Origin: DIGJ01 sp041739345
GTDB taxonomy: Bacteria > Bacillota > Clostridia > Lachnospirales > Lachnospiraceae
Assembly (NCBI GenBank): GCA_041739345.1
Contig: JBGSNZ010000024.1
Coordinates: 40,345 to 104,344 of the forward strand
DNA: 64,000 bases
Direction of reading: 5' to 3'
The first letter of the stretch is position 1. Each line of letters opens with the position of its first letter. This document shows, one piece after another, positions 18,056 to 26,454 of the stretch. Both the position numbers and the translations under genes were made by a program. Under the pieces are notes generated by a model that saw only the letters and a program-made list of their open reading frames with translations, had not been told where the DNA came from and searched no databases.

Positions 18056-20200
18056 TTAATTTAAATTCCGCCAATACACATTCAATTCATTGATTGCCCA
18101 CCATTTGTCTTTGCCCCCAGTAAGGGAGATTTTGATGTAGCGAGCGGATTGAGGAGATACTGGTAATAGGACCATTTTCGATCCAAATCCAATATCTGTA
18201 TTATTTAGGTCTAATGAAGTGAAGTTAACGCCATCATTTGATGTTTCAACTTTGTAGTATCCCGGATAATCATCACCAGAGCTGATTAATTCAATTTTGT
18301 CAAAATTTTCAGTTTGACCAAAATCAACCGTGACGGATTGTCCAGAACTTTGAAGAATACCGGAGCTCCATAAAGTATCAGTAGAACCATCTATCATATT
18401 ACGGATTGGGTTCCATTGACTCGTATTCGTTGCAGTGACATTCCAGTTTGATCGATTTAATGCAACATAAGGATAATTTGTACTTCCATTTGCTCGTGCA
18501 GAAACAATGTTTATAAGAGGCGTATTTTGCGTGAACGAAGTAGAAGTTCTTGTGTTCCTCCAAATGGAAGCAATCGTATTATAAGTATCATGCATGATAT
18601 CAGGATCAGTACCGGTATAAGTATTATAATATCCCCAGTTACCGCCACCACTTTCGAATTTGGTGCCTCTTACTTTATAACACCAGTTTGTCCATGATAT
18701 GCTATTTTTATTTAAGCCAGAAAGAAAATCATCCCATACATCCGAAAAATAGTATAGACAGAATTCTCCAGTTAGAACAGGAATATTCCAAGTACGCTGT
18801 ATCTCCTCAATTGTTGAAACAGTACTATCTGCGAGTGCTTTCTGACTATACCAATTATAGGCATTTGGCATGTCGTATGGATGTTTTTCAAACATGTAAT
18901 TCGTCCATGCTGCTCTTTCAGGGCGATTTTTTGCAATATTCCAATCACCAAATTCCTCAAAAACAACAATGTGATTCGGATCCTGTGAACGGACCGTGTT
19001 GTAAATCTGATTATAAAAAGAATACTTGATATTATTTTGATTTTCATCCGGTGAAAAACTTAATACGGGTTCGTTTAATAAACCATAGGCAGCAACGGTT
19101 GAATTGTCTTTGTAACGTGACGCAATCGCAGACCAAATATTGAGGGTTATTTGTTGATTCCATTGTACATTGCTTGCGTTTCCTGAAAATAATTCAGTTG
19201 GAATAGTACCTGCTTGACCACTGCTGGCCCATCCATTTGCGCCACCAGGAGCACCGTGAAAGTCGATGAGTACATAGATACCGTATTGGCTGCATTCATT
19301 AATTAGCCAGTCCAGTTTGGCAAATCCACTGTTCGTATCGGTTCGTAATGTGCCATCCTTCAAAACAAAATCCATCCAGTAAACAGGAACTCGGACAAGG
19401 TTCATATTCATGGAGGCTATATTTGCGATATCTTCGGAAGTAATCCAATTAGACTGAAATTCTCCGATTAATTGATTGGTTTGTGTTTCACCAAATCTTC
19501 GAATTAAATTATTTCGTACCGTGTATTCGTCTGACATACACAGGCCGATATTGCCAACTGCCCAATATTGTCCATTTTCGGAAGACTCAGAAGGCTTAAT
19601 TGAAATATATCGAGCAGTTTGGTCGCCAGTTTTTATTCTTATAATTCCGTCTGCTTTTTTGCTACTGTCAATTTCCAAATTTGTAATTTGATGCCAGTCG
19701 GAGTAACCATCCGTACTAGCCCAAACAAGTCCACCTCGAAGGTAATCACCCGTATGATTCGGATCGGTTTCAACAACGATACTGTTAAATGCTCTAGCCT
19801 TATCAAGTGTTATTTTTAATTCCATATTATCATTTGCTTGAGCCCTATCGGATTGCCAGTAAGTGTTTAAATTGTTGTTTATTAGTCCATCAGATGAAGT
19901 AGAGTCTATTGCAAGATTTGCGGTGTGTTCAGCATTATTACAGGTAGATTCGATATTTGTAATAAAGGAATGATCAATTTCTCCAGAGCCAAGAGGTGAA
20001 ATCCAGCCTTCCTGCATAAGCCAGCTACCGAGATTCGTGCCTCTAAGTGTTAACTGTTGCCCGGATTCGTTGACAATTTTGTTCCCATCGGTATGAAGCA
20101 TGGACATTTGAGTCGTAGATGCAGCAGATACATAATTCGGAAATGTTATCGCGCTGATACAAATAGATAGTGATAATAAATAACAAAGTACCTTTTTCAT
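18056..20200 (-). CDS. Secreted GH5 glycoside hydrolase (exo-beta-1,3-glucanase-like) with two discoidin/CBM32-like domains
   Basis: This 714-residue secreted enzyme has a signal peptide (about residues 1-26). Its GH5 barrel starts with LRGTNLGSWLMQEGWISPLG, as in exo-beta-1,3-glucanases. The barrel is then interrupted by a discoidin-like domain (about 85-215, NTYWQSD) and resumes with VRNNLIRRFGE and NMNLVRVPVYW. The acid/base Glu is in YGLLNEPV (near residue 376) and the nucleophile Glu in LTGEFCLYY (near 479). A second F5/8 type C domain occupies about 560-714. The minus-strand ribosome site GGAGGAG precedes the ATG. It faces a divergent YesM/YesN sugar locus, which suggests that it degrades an external beta-glucan whose products are imported by that system. 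GH5 membership is firm; the exact linkage is inferred. Confidence 0.9.
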   Translation of the reverse strand: MKKVLCYLLSLSICISAITFPNYVSAASTTQMSMLHTDGNKIVNESGQQLTLRGTNLGSWLMQEGWISPLGSGEIDHSFITNIESTCNNAEHTANLAIDSTSSDGLINNNLNTYWQSDRAQANDNMELKITLDKARAFNSIVVETDPNHTGDYLRGGLVWASTDGYSDWHQITNLEIDSSKKADGIIRIKTGDQTARYISIKPSESSENGQYWAVGNIGLCMSDEYTVRNNLIRRFGETQTNQLIGEFQSNWITSEDIANIASMNMNLVRVPVYWMDFVLKDGTLRTDTNSGFAKLDWLINECSQYGIYVLIDFHGAPGGANGWASSGQAGTIPTELFSGNASNVQWNQQITLNIWSAIASRYKDNSTVAAYGLLNEPVLSFSPDENQNNIKYSFYNQIYNTVRSQDPNHIVVFEEFGDWNIAKNRPERAAWTNYMFEKHPYDMPNAYNWYSQKALADSTVSTIEEIQRTWNIPVLTGEFCLYYFSDVWDDFLSGLNKNSISWTNWCYKVRGTKFESGGGNWGYYNTYTGTDPDIMHDTYNTIASIWRNTRTSTSFTQNTPLINIVSARANGSTNYPYVALNRSNWNVTATNTSQWNPIRNMIDGSTDTLWSSGILQSSGQSVTVDFGQTENFDKIELISSGDDYPGYYKVETSNDGVNFTSLDLNNTDIGFGSKMVLLPVSPQSARYIKISLTGGKDKWWAINELNVYWRNLN

Positions 20201-20249
20201 AAAAACTCCTCCTTTTTTTTACACTATATCAATTAAAAAAGGTAAAGTC

Positions 20250-20358
20250 ATTGTCTATTCATAAGATATTGAATTGTCATTTATTATCCTAGATAGGATA
20301 AAACAAAGCTTGCTATACAGATTAATATTTGACAATAGAAATATTAAAATATGACAAT
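20250..20358. promoter_or_regulatory. Divergent control region with an 8-bp palindrome and four TGACAAT-type boxes
   Basis: Between the divergent GH5 and sensor kinase genes lies TTATCCTA-GA-TAGGATAA (20284-20301), a perfect palindrome. ATTGTC at 20250 and ATTGTCA at 20273 face TTGACAAT at 20329 and TGACAAT at 20352. These are candidate sites for the AraC-type regulator encoded at 22179 or another sugar regulator. Confidence 0.5.
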
Positions 20359-20366
20359 TTTGTTCT

Positions 20367-20395
20367 CTGAAAAAAAGTGTAAAAAATGCTATAAT
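20367..20395 (+). promoter_or_regulatory. Extended -10 promoter for the sensor kinase operon
   Basis: TGCTATAAT (TATAAT at 20390-20395) is an extended -10 element; the -35 region (CTGAAA at 20367) is poor, which suggests that activation is needed. Confidence 0.6.
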
Positions 20396-20413
20396 CAAAT
20401 GGGGGGTATTAAC

Positions 20414-22201
20414 ATGAAGTGGTTTAAGAATTTATCAATCAGAAAAAAACTGATTTCTTATATGCTTTTTTTTACAGTGATTCCAATTACACTTATTACA
20501 TCTGTGGCGTTGGGAATTACGCATCGAACAGTCAAAGATCAACTAATCTATAATCACAGGGTATCCAGTGGATGGCTGCAGGATCGGCTAAATTTGGAAT
20601 TGCAGGACGCCATGAACCAGATTTATGAATTTGAAGTTGATAAAGATGTCAGAAATGACATTTTAACCTGGTGCAATACGGAGAAAGAATTAGGATATTC
20701 TGAGCGCTGGACACTGATATCTGCCATGAATTCTGTAATCAGTATGGATAATGCAATTAATTCAATTGATCTATATAATTTATCAAAGGATGAGGTATTA
20801 ATTGCTCAAAGAGATGGAGCAACGATGGAAGAGACAAAAGATCGTCTCGATTTCTGGCTGGAACGTGATGATTCATTACAAACCAATCTGGTATATGTTC
20901 AAAATGGAGATGAGATTCTAGAAGTACATGGAATACATAGATTTGAAGACAATGTCCCGATTGCGCTGATGGTCATACACTTAAGACCATATGAAATGCA
21001 GAAAATATTAAGTGATATTAAAAGTGTACCAGAAGAAAGTATTCTGATTTTAAATGATCAGAACAATCTCATCGAAGCAAATTATGGAAATCATTGGAAT
21101 GCAAATAAAAAGACAATAAAAAAAGTACGAGCTCTTTTAGAGGAAAGTAGTCAAAAGGAAGTAATTTATGATGATCAATTTTGGTTTTATCGAACGGTAA
21201 GAAATGGGAAAATGCAATTATTAGTGGCTGTTCCGGAAAAAACCATATCGGATGCATTGTTACCAACTCTTTTAATCGGCATTTTAGTTGCGACGATTGC
21301 CGGAGCAGCAAGTATCATCTGCGCCGTATTTTTTTCGGCAGTGCTAAGTAAACCCATTCAGCAGTTATCGTCAGAAATGCAAAAATTGGAACTTAATAAT
21401 TATACAGACAGTCAGGCAAGTGAAAGAACAGATGAAATAGGTGTATTACAAAAAAGCTTTGATTTAATGATAGCGCGAAATCAAGAACTGATTGAACAGG
21501 AATATAAATCAAAAATTGAAAAAAGAAGTGCTCAGTTACGAGCATTACAAGCACAAATTAATCCACATTTTATGTACAATACGTTACAAGTCATAGGAGG
21601 AATGTCATTGAAGCATAATGCACCAGAGATTTATCGAATTACAGTCGCATTGAGTGATATCATGAGATATTCACTAAACTTTTTAAAGGAAATGGTACCT
21701 CTTAATGAAGAGGTAGCATATTTAAAGAGTTATGTCATGATACAAAATGAACGATTTGGCGGCAGAATAAAACTTGAATTGCATTTACATGAAGAGACTC
21801 TAAAGTGTCTTGTACCAAAACTTATTTTACAACCGTTAGCTGAAAATACGTTTGAGTATGGTTTCTCGGATATAACCGGAGATGGCAGGCTTTTGGTGGA
21901 AAGTTTATTTACTAAGGAGAACGACCTTTTAGTAAAGGTAAAGGATAATGGTATAGGATTTACGCCTGATAGATTACACGAAATAAAAGAGACATTACAA
22001 AGAGATACGGAAAACTCATTAAAACTAAATTCGCATATTGGGCTTAGTAATGTACACACAAGGATACGGCTAAGTAGTAATTCTGAAAAGTATGGGCTTT
22101 CAATTGAAAGCAACCACAATCAAGGAACCCAAATATCGATTCTTTTGAGAAAAGTTCTTGAGATGGAGAGGGAAGAAGATGTATACAGTAGTAATAATTG
22201 A
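20414..22201 (+). CDS. YesM-like sensor histidine kinase (His_kinase/LytS family)
   Basis: This 595-residue membrane kinase has a membrane segment at about residues 12-34, an extracytoplasmic sensor domain (dCache-like by size), a second segment near 285-310 (LLIGILVATIAGAASIICAVFFSA) and a HAMP domain. The His_kinase motif QINPHFMYNTLQVIGG contains the phospho-His, and the ATPase domain has QPLAENTFEYGF, VKDNGIGF and IGLSNVHTRIRL. Start choice: ATG 20414 follows GGGGGGT closely; the upstream in-frame ATG at 20351 would begin before the predicted -10 and is rejected. YesM-type kinases control AraC-type regulators and carbohydrate uptake; the next gene is just such a regulator, overlapping by 23 bases. 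Confidence 0.93.
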   Translation: MKWFKNLSIRKKLISYMLFFTVIPITLITSVALGITHRTVKDQLIYNHRVSSGWLQDRLNLELQDAMNQIYEFEVDKDVRNDILTWCNTEKELGYSERWTLISAMNSVISMDNAINSIDLYNLSKDEVLIAQRDGATMEETKDRLDFWLERDDSLQTNLVYVQNGDEILEVHGIHRFEDNVPIALMVIHLRPYEMQKILSDIKSVPEESILILNDQNNLIEANYGNHWNANKKTIKKVRALLEESSQKEVIYDDQFWFYRTVRNGKMQLLVAVPEKTISDALLPTLLIGILVATIAGAASIICAVFFSAVLSKPIQQLSSEMQKLELNNYTDSQASERTDEIGVLQKSFDLMIARNQELIEQEYKSKIEKRSAQLRALQAQINPHFMYNTLQVIGGMSLKHNAPEIYRITVALSDIMRYSLNFLKEMVPLNEEVAYLKSYVMIQNERFGGRIKLELHLHEETLKCLVPKLILQPLAENTFEYGFSDITGDGRLLVESLFTKENDLLVKVKDNGIGFTPDRLHEIKETLQRDTENSLKLNSHIGLSNVHTRIRLSSNSEKYGLSIESNHNQGTQISILLRKVLEMEREEDVYSSNN

Positions 22202-23285
22202 CGATGAGCCATGGACAAGAGATGTTATAAAGTCCTTAGGTGAATGGGAGAAGCTGGATTTGGAAGTTGTAGGTGAAGCGGCTGACGGTGAGACGGGGTG
22301 GACCTTGATCAAAAATGTTTTACCAGATATTGTTATAACAGATGTAAGAATGCCAAGAATCAATGGTCTGGAACTGATAAGTTTGATGCGTAGGGAGAAA
22401 ATCGAATCACCAGCAATCGTAATCAGCGGATATGACGATTATGATTACGTTCACAAGGCGTTAAAACTGGGCGTAATTGATTATCTGCTAAAACCAATCA
22501 AACCGGAAGATTTAAATAAACAGCTGAAAAGCTGTATTGATGAAATTAAAAATAATAAATTGCAGGTACAAAGTGATGTGCGGGCTGAGTTTATCCCGGA
22601 TGATTTGGAAAAGGAATGTAAGAAAGTTTTAAAGGAATTAGAAATACAGTTGCAAATTCGAAAAGAAAATAACTTGAGGTGTTCTTTCGAAAAATTAGAG
22701 AAAATTATTGTTAAGAGTGAAGGAGAAAATCCTCCTCAGTCAATACAGATAGGAATATACTATGAGGTATTTTCAGTGCTACAAAATTACATAGATCAGA
22801 TGGGATATCCTAGAAATGAAGTATTAGATAGCCTTAATAATGGATATGTTTTTAGTAGGGAAAATAAACTTCATGAAATGATTGAATTTTTTACAAAACG
22901 ATATATCAAAACGGTGGAATATGTCGAGAATCAAACCAAAAAAAAGAATAGGGTGGATACCGATGCAATTGTAAGATTTCTGGAAGAACACTATACGGAA
23001 GGTATTACACTTGAGGAAACTGCGGATTATTTTTATATTAGTAAGGAATATTTAAGCAAGGTATTTAAGAATGATCATAATGTTGGATTTTCTGATTATT
23101 TATTAAAGCTTCGCATGGAGAGGGCAAAAGAACTCATTGAAGTATATAATGCACCAATTAAAAAAGTAGGATTTTTAGTGGGCTATGTTGATATTGCCCA
23201 TTTTTATAAGAACTTTAAAAAGTACTACGGAATCACTCCAGGTGAAATGAGAAACAGTTTAAAAATAGACAATGATTTGCAATAA
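22179..23285 (+). CDS. YesN-like response regulator with AraC-type DNA-binding domain
   Basis: This 368-residue regulator has a receiver domain with Asp55 in VITDVRMPRING and Lys in LLKPIKPED. A linker of about 130 residues leads to a C-terminal AraC-type double helix-turn-helix (ITLEETADYFYISKEYLSKVFK and VGFLVGYVDIAHFYKNFKKY, ending GITPGEMR). I chose ATG 22179, preceded by GGAGAGGGA, over TTG 22158. It overlaps the kinase gene. It probably activates the transporter and glycosidase genes downstream, and possibly the divergent secreted GH5, when the kinase senses an extracellular oligosaccharide. Confidence 0.94.
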   Translation: MYTVVIIDDEPWTRDVIKSLGEWEKLDLEVVGEAADGETGWTLIKNVLPDIVITDVRMPRINGLELISLMRREKIESPAIVISGYDDYDYVHKALKLGVIDYLLKPIKPEDLNKQLKSCIDEIKNNKLQVQSDVRAEFIPDDLEKECKKVLKELEIQLQIRKENNLRCSFEKLEKIIVKSEGENPPQSIQIGIYYEVFSVLQNYIDQMGYPRNEVLDSLNNGYVFSRENKLHEMIEFFTKRYIKTVEYVENQTKKKNRVDTDAIVRFLEEHYTEGITLEETADYFYISKEYLSKVFKNDHNVGFSDYLLKLRMERAKELIEVYNAPIKKVGFLVGYVDIAHFYKNFKKYYGITPGEMRNSLKIDNDLQ

Positions 23286-23356
23286 TTTTGGAAAATGTAA
23301 TTATTATCGTCCTTTGCTATGATTGTATTATTAATAAACTTATGGGAGGAATTCGA

Positions 23357-24676
23357 ATGAAATTAAAAAGAGTATTTGCACTTGCACTTGTCGGCATAAT
23401 GACTTTTTCAATGGTGGCATGTGGAAGCAAAGCAACAGAAGGAACCGCAAGGGATGCAACTGAAACGGGAACAGAGGCTAAGGAGACAGGAGCTACAAAA
23501 GAGGCACCACAAGAAGCAGAGCTTAATATCATGGTGAGCTTGCCTCAATACATGGACCAGTGGGAAGGATATTGCAAACAGTTTGAAAATAAAATGTTAG
23601 AGGAGAAGAATATTAAGGTAACCGTAAATCTTGAAATGCCAAGCTCAGACCAGTATGAGACGATTCTTCAGACAAGACTTACCGGAGATGATGCACCTGA
23701 TCTGTTTGCATTACATTCAAACAACATTGGAACTTATAATAAAGCTGGAAACTTATATGATCTTTCTGATCAGCCACTAGCAGATAAGATTTATGATAAT
23801 GTAAAAGAAACTGTTTCAGAAGATGGTCATTTAATGGCAGTTCCAATCGAGAGTCAGGCGTGGGGCGTATTGTACAATAAAGATATTTTTGAACAGTATA
23901 ATCTGACACCGCCAGAGACCTTAAGTGATCTAAAGACAATTTGTGACACCTTAAATAAAAACAAGGTTACTCCATTTATGCTTGCATTCCAGGAACAGTG
24001 GGTTCCACAGTTAATGACTGGTTTGACGTTAGGTGGTATTGTTTCTGGAGAGAAAACAGACTGGCTGAATAGGATGTATACAGATGAAGGTTCCTATGAG
24101 GAAGTAAAGGATATTTTTAATGTAATAGACCTTATTATGAAAAATGGAACCAAAAGAGCAATGGAAGAAGGATCCGAAGCTGGATCTGCTGATTTTGCGA
24201 ATGGAAAGGCAGCCATGTTTGTGCAGGGAACTTGGGCATCAAATACAATTATGGAAACAAACCCAGATATGAACATGGGCGTATTTGCACTTCCTATTAA
24301 CGATGACCCTAACTGTACGTTAGTAAATCTTTCAACATCAACTACACTTGCTGTATATCCAGGATCAAAGAACCTTGAATTGGCATTGGAATTTGCGAAC
24401 TATGTATTGGATGATAAGGATTCTTCCGCGTTATTCCAATCATGCACCTTTAACCCATTAGCAACCTGTCATACCTATGAGACTTCTTCCTGGGTTAAGG
24501 AAGCTTCTAAATATGTTGCAGAAGGAAAAGCATATCAGGATTTAGTTCTTCCTTCTTCTGTTACAGATGAGCAAGGAAAACTTCTGCAGGAGTATTATGC
24601 AGGATCTGCTACAATCGATGATATTATTGCTGACCTGGACAAAACGTTTCAGGATGCAAATGCACTAAATCAGTAG
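23357..24676 (+). CDS. Sugar ABC transporter solute-binding lipoprotein
   Basis: This 439-residue family 1 solute-binding protein has a lipoprotein signal (MKLKRVFALALVGIMTF) with lipobox MVAC-G, so it is tethered to the outer face of the membrane. A Thr/Glu-rich linker is followed by a two-lobed binding fold, with typical motifs such as DDAPDLFALH and GKAAMFVQGTWA. The start at ATG 23357 is fixed by GGAGGA 6 bases upstream and by the signal sequence; the in-frame upstream TTG at 23288 would bury it. It binds an oligosaccharide, probably a beta-gluco-oligosaccharide judging by the adjacent glycosidases. A hairpin terminator between it and the permease genes should raise its expression relative to them. 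Confidence 0.94.
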   Translation: MKLKRVFALALVGIMTFSMVACGSKATEGTARDATETGTEAKETGATKEAPQEAELNIMVSLPQYMDQWEGYCKQFENKMLEEKNIKVTVNLEMPSSDQYETILQTRLTGDDAPDLFALHSNNIGTYNKAGNLYDLSDQPLADKIYDNVKETVSEDGHLMAVPIESQAWGVLYNKDIFEQYNLTPPETLSDLKTICDTLNKNKVTPFMLAFQEQWVPQLMTGLTLGGIVSGEKTDWLNRMYTDEGSYEEVKDIFNVIDLIMKNGTKRAMEEGSEAGSADFANGKAAMFVQGTWASNTIMETNPDMNMGVFALPINDDPNCTLVNLSTSTTLAVYPGSKNLELALEFANYVLDDKDSSALFQSCTFNPLATCHTYETSSWVKEASKYVAEGKAYQDLVLPSSVTDEQGKLLQEYYAGSATIDDIIADLDKTFQDANALNQ

Positions 24677-24683
24677 GTGTTAC

Positions 24684-24725
24684 AAGAGAGGGAGATAATT
24701 TTAAGTGCCTCCCTCTCTTTTTTTT
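24684..24725 (+). terminator. Intra-operon terminator/attenuator after the binding-protein gene
   Basis: An 11-bp stem (AAGAGAGGGAG with CTCCCTCTCTT) around a 14-base loop runs directly into about eight T residues. It lies between the binding-protein and permease genes, so partial read-through is expected. Confidence 0.88.
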
Positions 24726-24744
24726 ACCTAAAAGGAGGAAAATC

Positions 24745-25623
24745 ATGAATAGTAAGACTCATCCAAATTTGAAATTATTGATTTTTTGTGCACCGGCATT
24801 ATTTCTTTATTTCATCTTCAAACTATATCCTGCGATTTCCGGTATATATTATTCGCTAACAGACTGGAACGGAATCAATAAGACATTTCATTTTGTGGGA
24901 TTATCGAATTTGATTGAGATAATTAAGGATCAGAATTTTTGGGATTCGATGTTATTTACATTTAGATATGTAATAGTCGTATTATTGCTTTCTAATATTG
25001 TAGCGCTGGTACTTGCAGTGGCGATTGAGAGCAGACCAAAAGGAAAAAGTTTTTTCAGAACCGTGTTTTATATGCCAAATATGATTAGCATGGTCATCGG
25101 TGGCTATATGTGGATGTTTATTTTTACAAAAGTTCTTTATTATATGGCAGACAACTGGGGATGGAAAGCGTTAGATAAATCTTGGATTGGAGACCCACAT
25201 TATTCATTTCTTGCGATTGTAATTGTTGCAACCTGGGGAGCTACAGGATATCTGATGATTATATATATGGCAGCATTGCAAGGTGTACCCGGAGAACTTA
25301 AGGAAGCAGCAGCGCTTGATGGCGCGACAAACTGGAAGGTGTTTTGGAAAGTAACATTTCCACTGATTGGCCATGCTGTAACGATTTGTATTTTTTGGGC
25401 TTTAAATACTGGCTTCCAGGTGTTTGACGTAATTTATGCGCTTACTGGAGGTGGACCAGGCAGATCAACACAATCGGTTGCTATTAATATTTATGAGGAA
25501 GCGTTCAAAGGAAATATCAGGTATGGGTACGCAACAGCAAAATCGACAGTACTATTTTTAGTAGTCCTGGTAATAACAATAATTCAGCTACGTGTCAGTA
25601 AACGAAAGGAGCAGGAACTATGA
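24745..25623 (+). CDS. Sugar ABC transporter permease (MalF/UgpA type)
   Basis: This 292-residue inner-membrane subunit has about six membrane segments. The EAA loop, which contacts the ATPase, reads ELKEAAALDGATNWKVFWKVTFPLI. It pairs with the second permease, whose gene overlaps by 4 bases (ATGA). AAAGGAGG lies just before the ATG. No ATPase gene is present in the locus; transporters of this family commonly share a separately encoded MsmK-type ATPase, so that is expected here. With the binding lipoprotein upstream it should import the oligosaccharides processed by the GH5 and GH30 enzymes downstream. Confidence 0.94.
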   Translation: MNSKTHPNLKLLIFCAPALFLYFIFKLYPAISGIYYSLTDWNGINKTFHFVGLSNLIEIIKDQNFWDSMLFTFRYVIVVLLLSNIVALVLAVAIESRPKGKSFFRTVFYMPNMISMVIGGYMWMFIFTKVLYYMADNWGWKALDKSWIGDPHYSFLAIVIVATWGATGYLMIIYMAALQGVPGELKEAAALDGATNWKVFWKVTFPLIGHAVTICIFWALNTGFQVFDVIYALTGGGPGRSTQSVAINIYEEAFKGNIRYGYATAKSTVLFLVVLVITIIQLRVSKRKEQEL

Positions 25624-26450
25624 AGAAGAAAAAGTGTATCTTTCATGTAATTGTATATTCTTTTTTGATTATAGGTGCATTGTATACGCTTTTTCCGCTA
25701 CTGATGGCACTTATGAATTCGTTTAAAACAAATGGGGAATTGCTTAGTAATGTTATGAGTTTTCCTACAACCTTCCATTTTGAAAATTACGTAAGAACAT
25801 TCGAAAAAATGAAATATTTAAGAAGCCTTGTAAATACAGTAGTTCTTGCGGCAGTGAGTGTATCACTAATGATTTTGATTTCAGCACTTGCAGGATGGAA
25901 ATTATGCAGAACAAAAACAAGATTATCAAAAGTAATATTTTCATTATTTATTTTTTCTATGTTAATTCCTTTTAGTTCCATTATGATTCCGTTGTATAAA
26001 GTGACAATTACGTTACATATGAAAAACTCAATTTTTGGTCTGGCGTTGGTTTATGCAGGGCTTGGTACCAGTATGGCAATCTTTTTGTATCATGGATTTG
26101 TCAAAGGAATTCCGCTTGAATTAGAGGAGGCCGCAAGTATAGATGGGAGTAGTGATTTGCAGACGTTCTTTTATATTATCATGCCGTTATTGAAGCCAAT
26201 AACTACAACAATCTGCATTACGAACGTTCTTTGGGTGTGGAATGACTTTCTACTACCACTCATTGTTCTTTCGGATAATAAGCATTATACGTTACTATTA
26301 TCTACAAATACATTATTTGGGCAGTATAGCAGTGATTGGACTGCAATCTTAAGTGCACTTATTTTAGCAGCAATTCCTGTTATCATATTTTATGCAGTAT
26401 TTCAGAAGCAGATTTTAGAAGGTATTGCAGAAGGAGCCGTGAAGGGATAA
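25620..26450 (+). CDS. Sugar ABC transporter permease (MalG/UgpE type)
   Basis: This is the second membrane subunit, 276 residues with about six membrane segments and the EAA loop (LELEEAASIDGSSDLQTFFYIIMPLL). The C-terminal KQILEGIAEGAVKG is the classic ending of MalG-type permeases. It overlaps the first permease gene by 4 bases, which implies translational coupling, and the glycosidase gene starts only 4 bases after its stop. It acts in oligosaccharide uptake with the lipoprotein encoded at 23357. Confidence 0.95.
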   Translation: MKKKKCIFHVIVYSFLIIGALYTLFPLLMALMNSFKTNGELLSNVMSFPTTFHFENYVRTFEKMKYLRSLVNTVVLAAVSVSLMILISALAGWKLCRTKTRLSKVIFSLFIFSMLIPFSSIMIPLYKVTITLHMKNSIFGLALVYAGLGTSMAIFLYHGFVKGIPLELEEAASIDGSSDLQTFFYIIMPLLKPITTTICITNVLWVWNDFLLPLIVLSDNKHYTLLLSTNTLFGQYSSDWTAILSALILAAIPVIIFYAVFQKQILEGIAEGAVKG

Positions 26451-26454
26451 AAGA

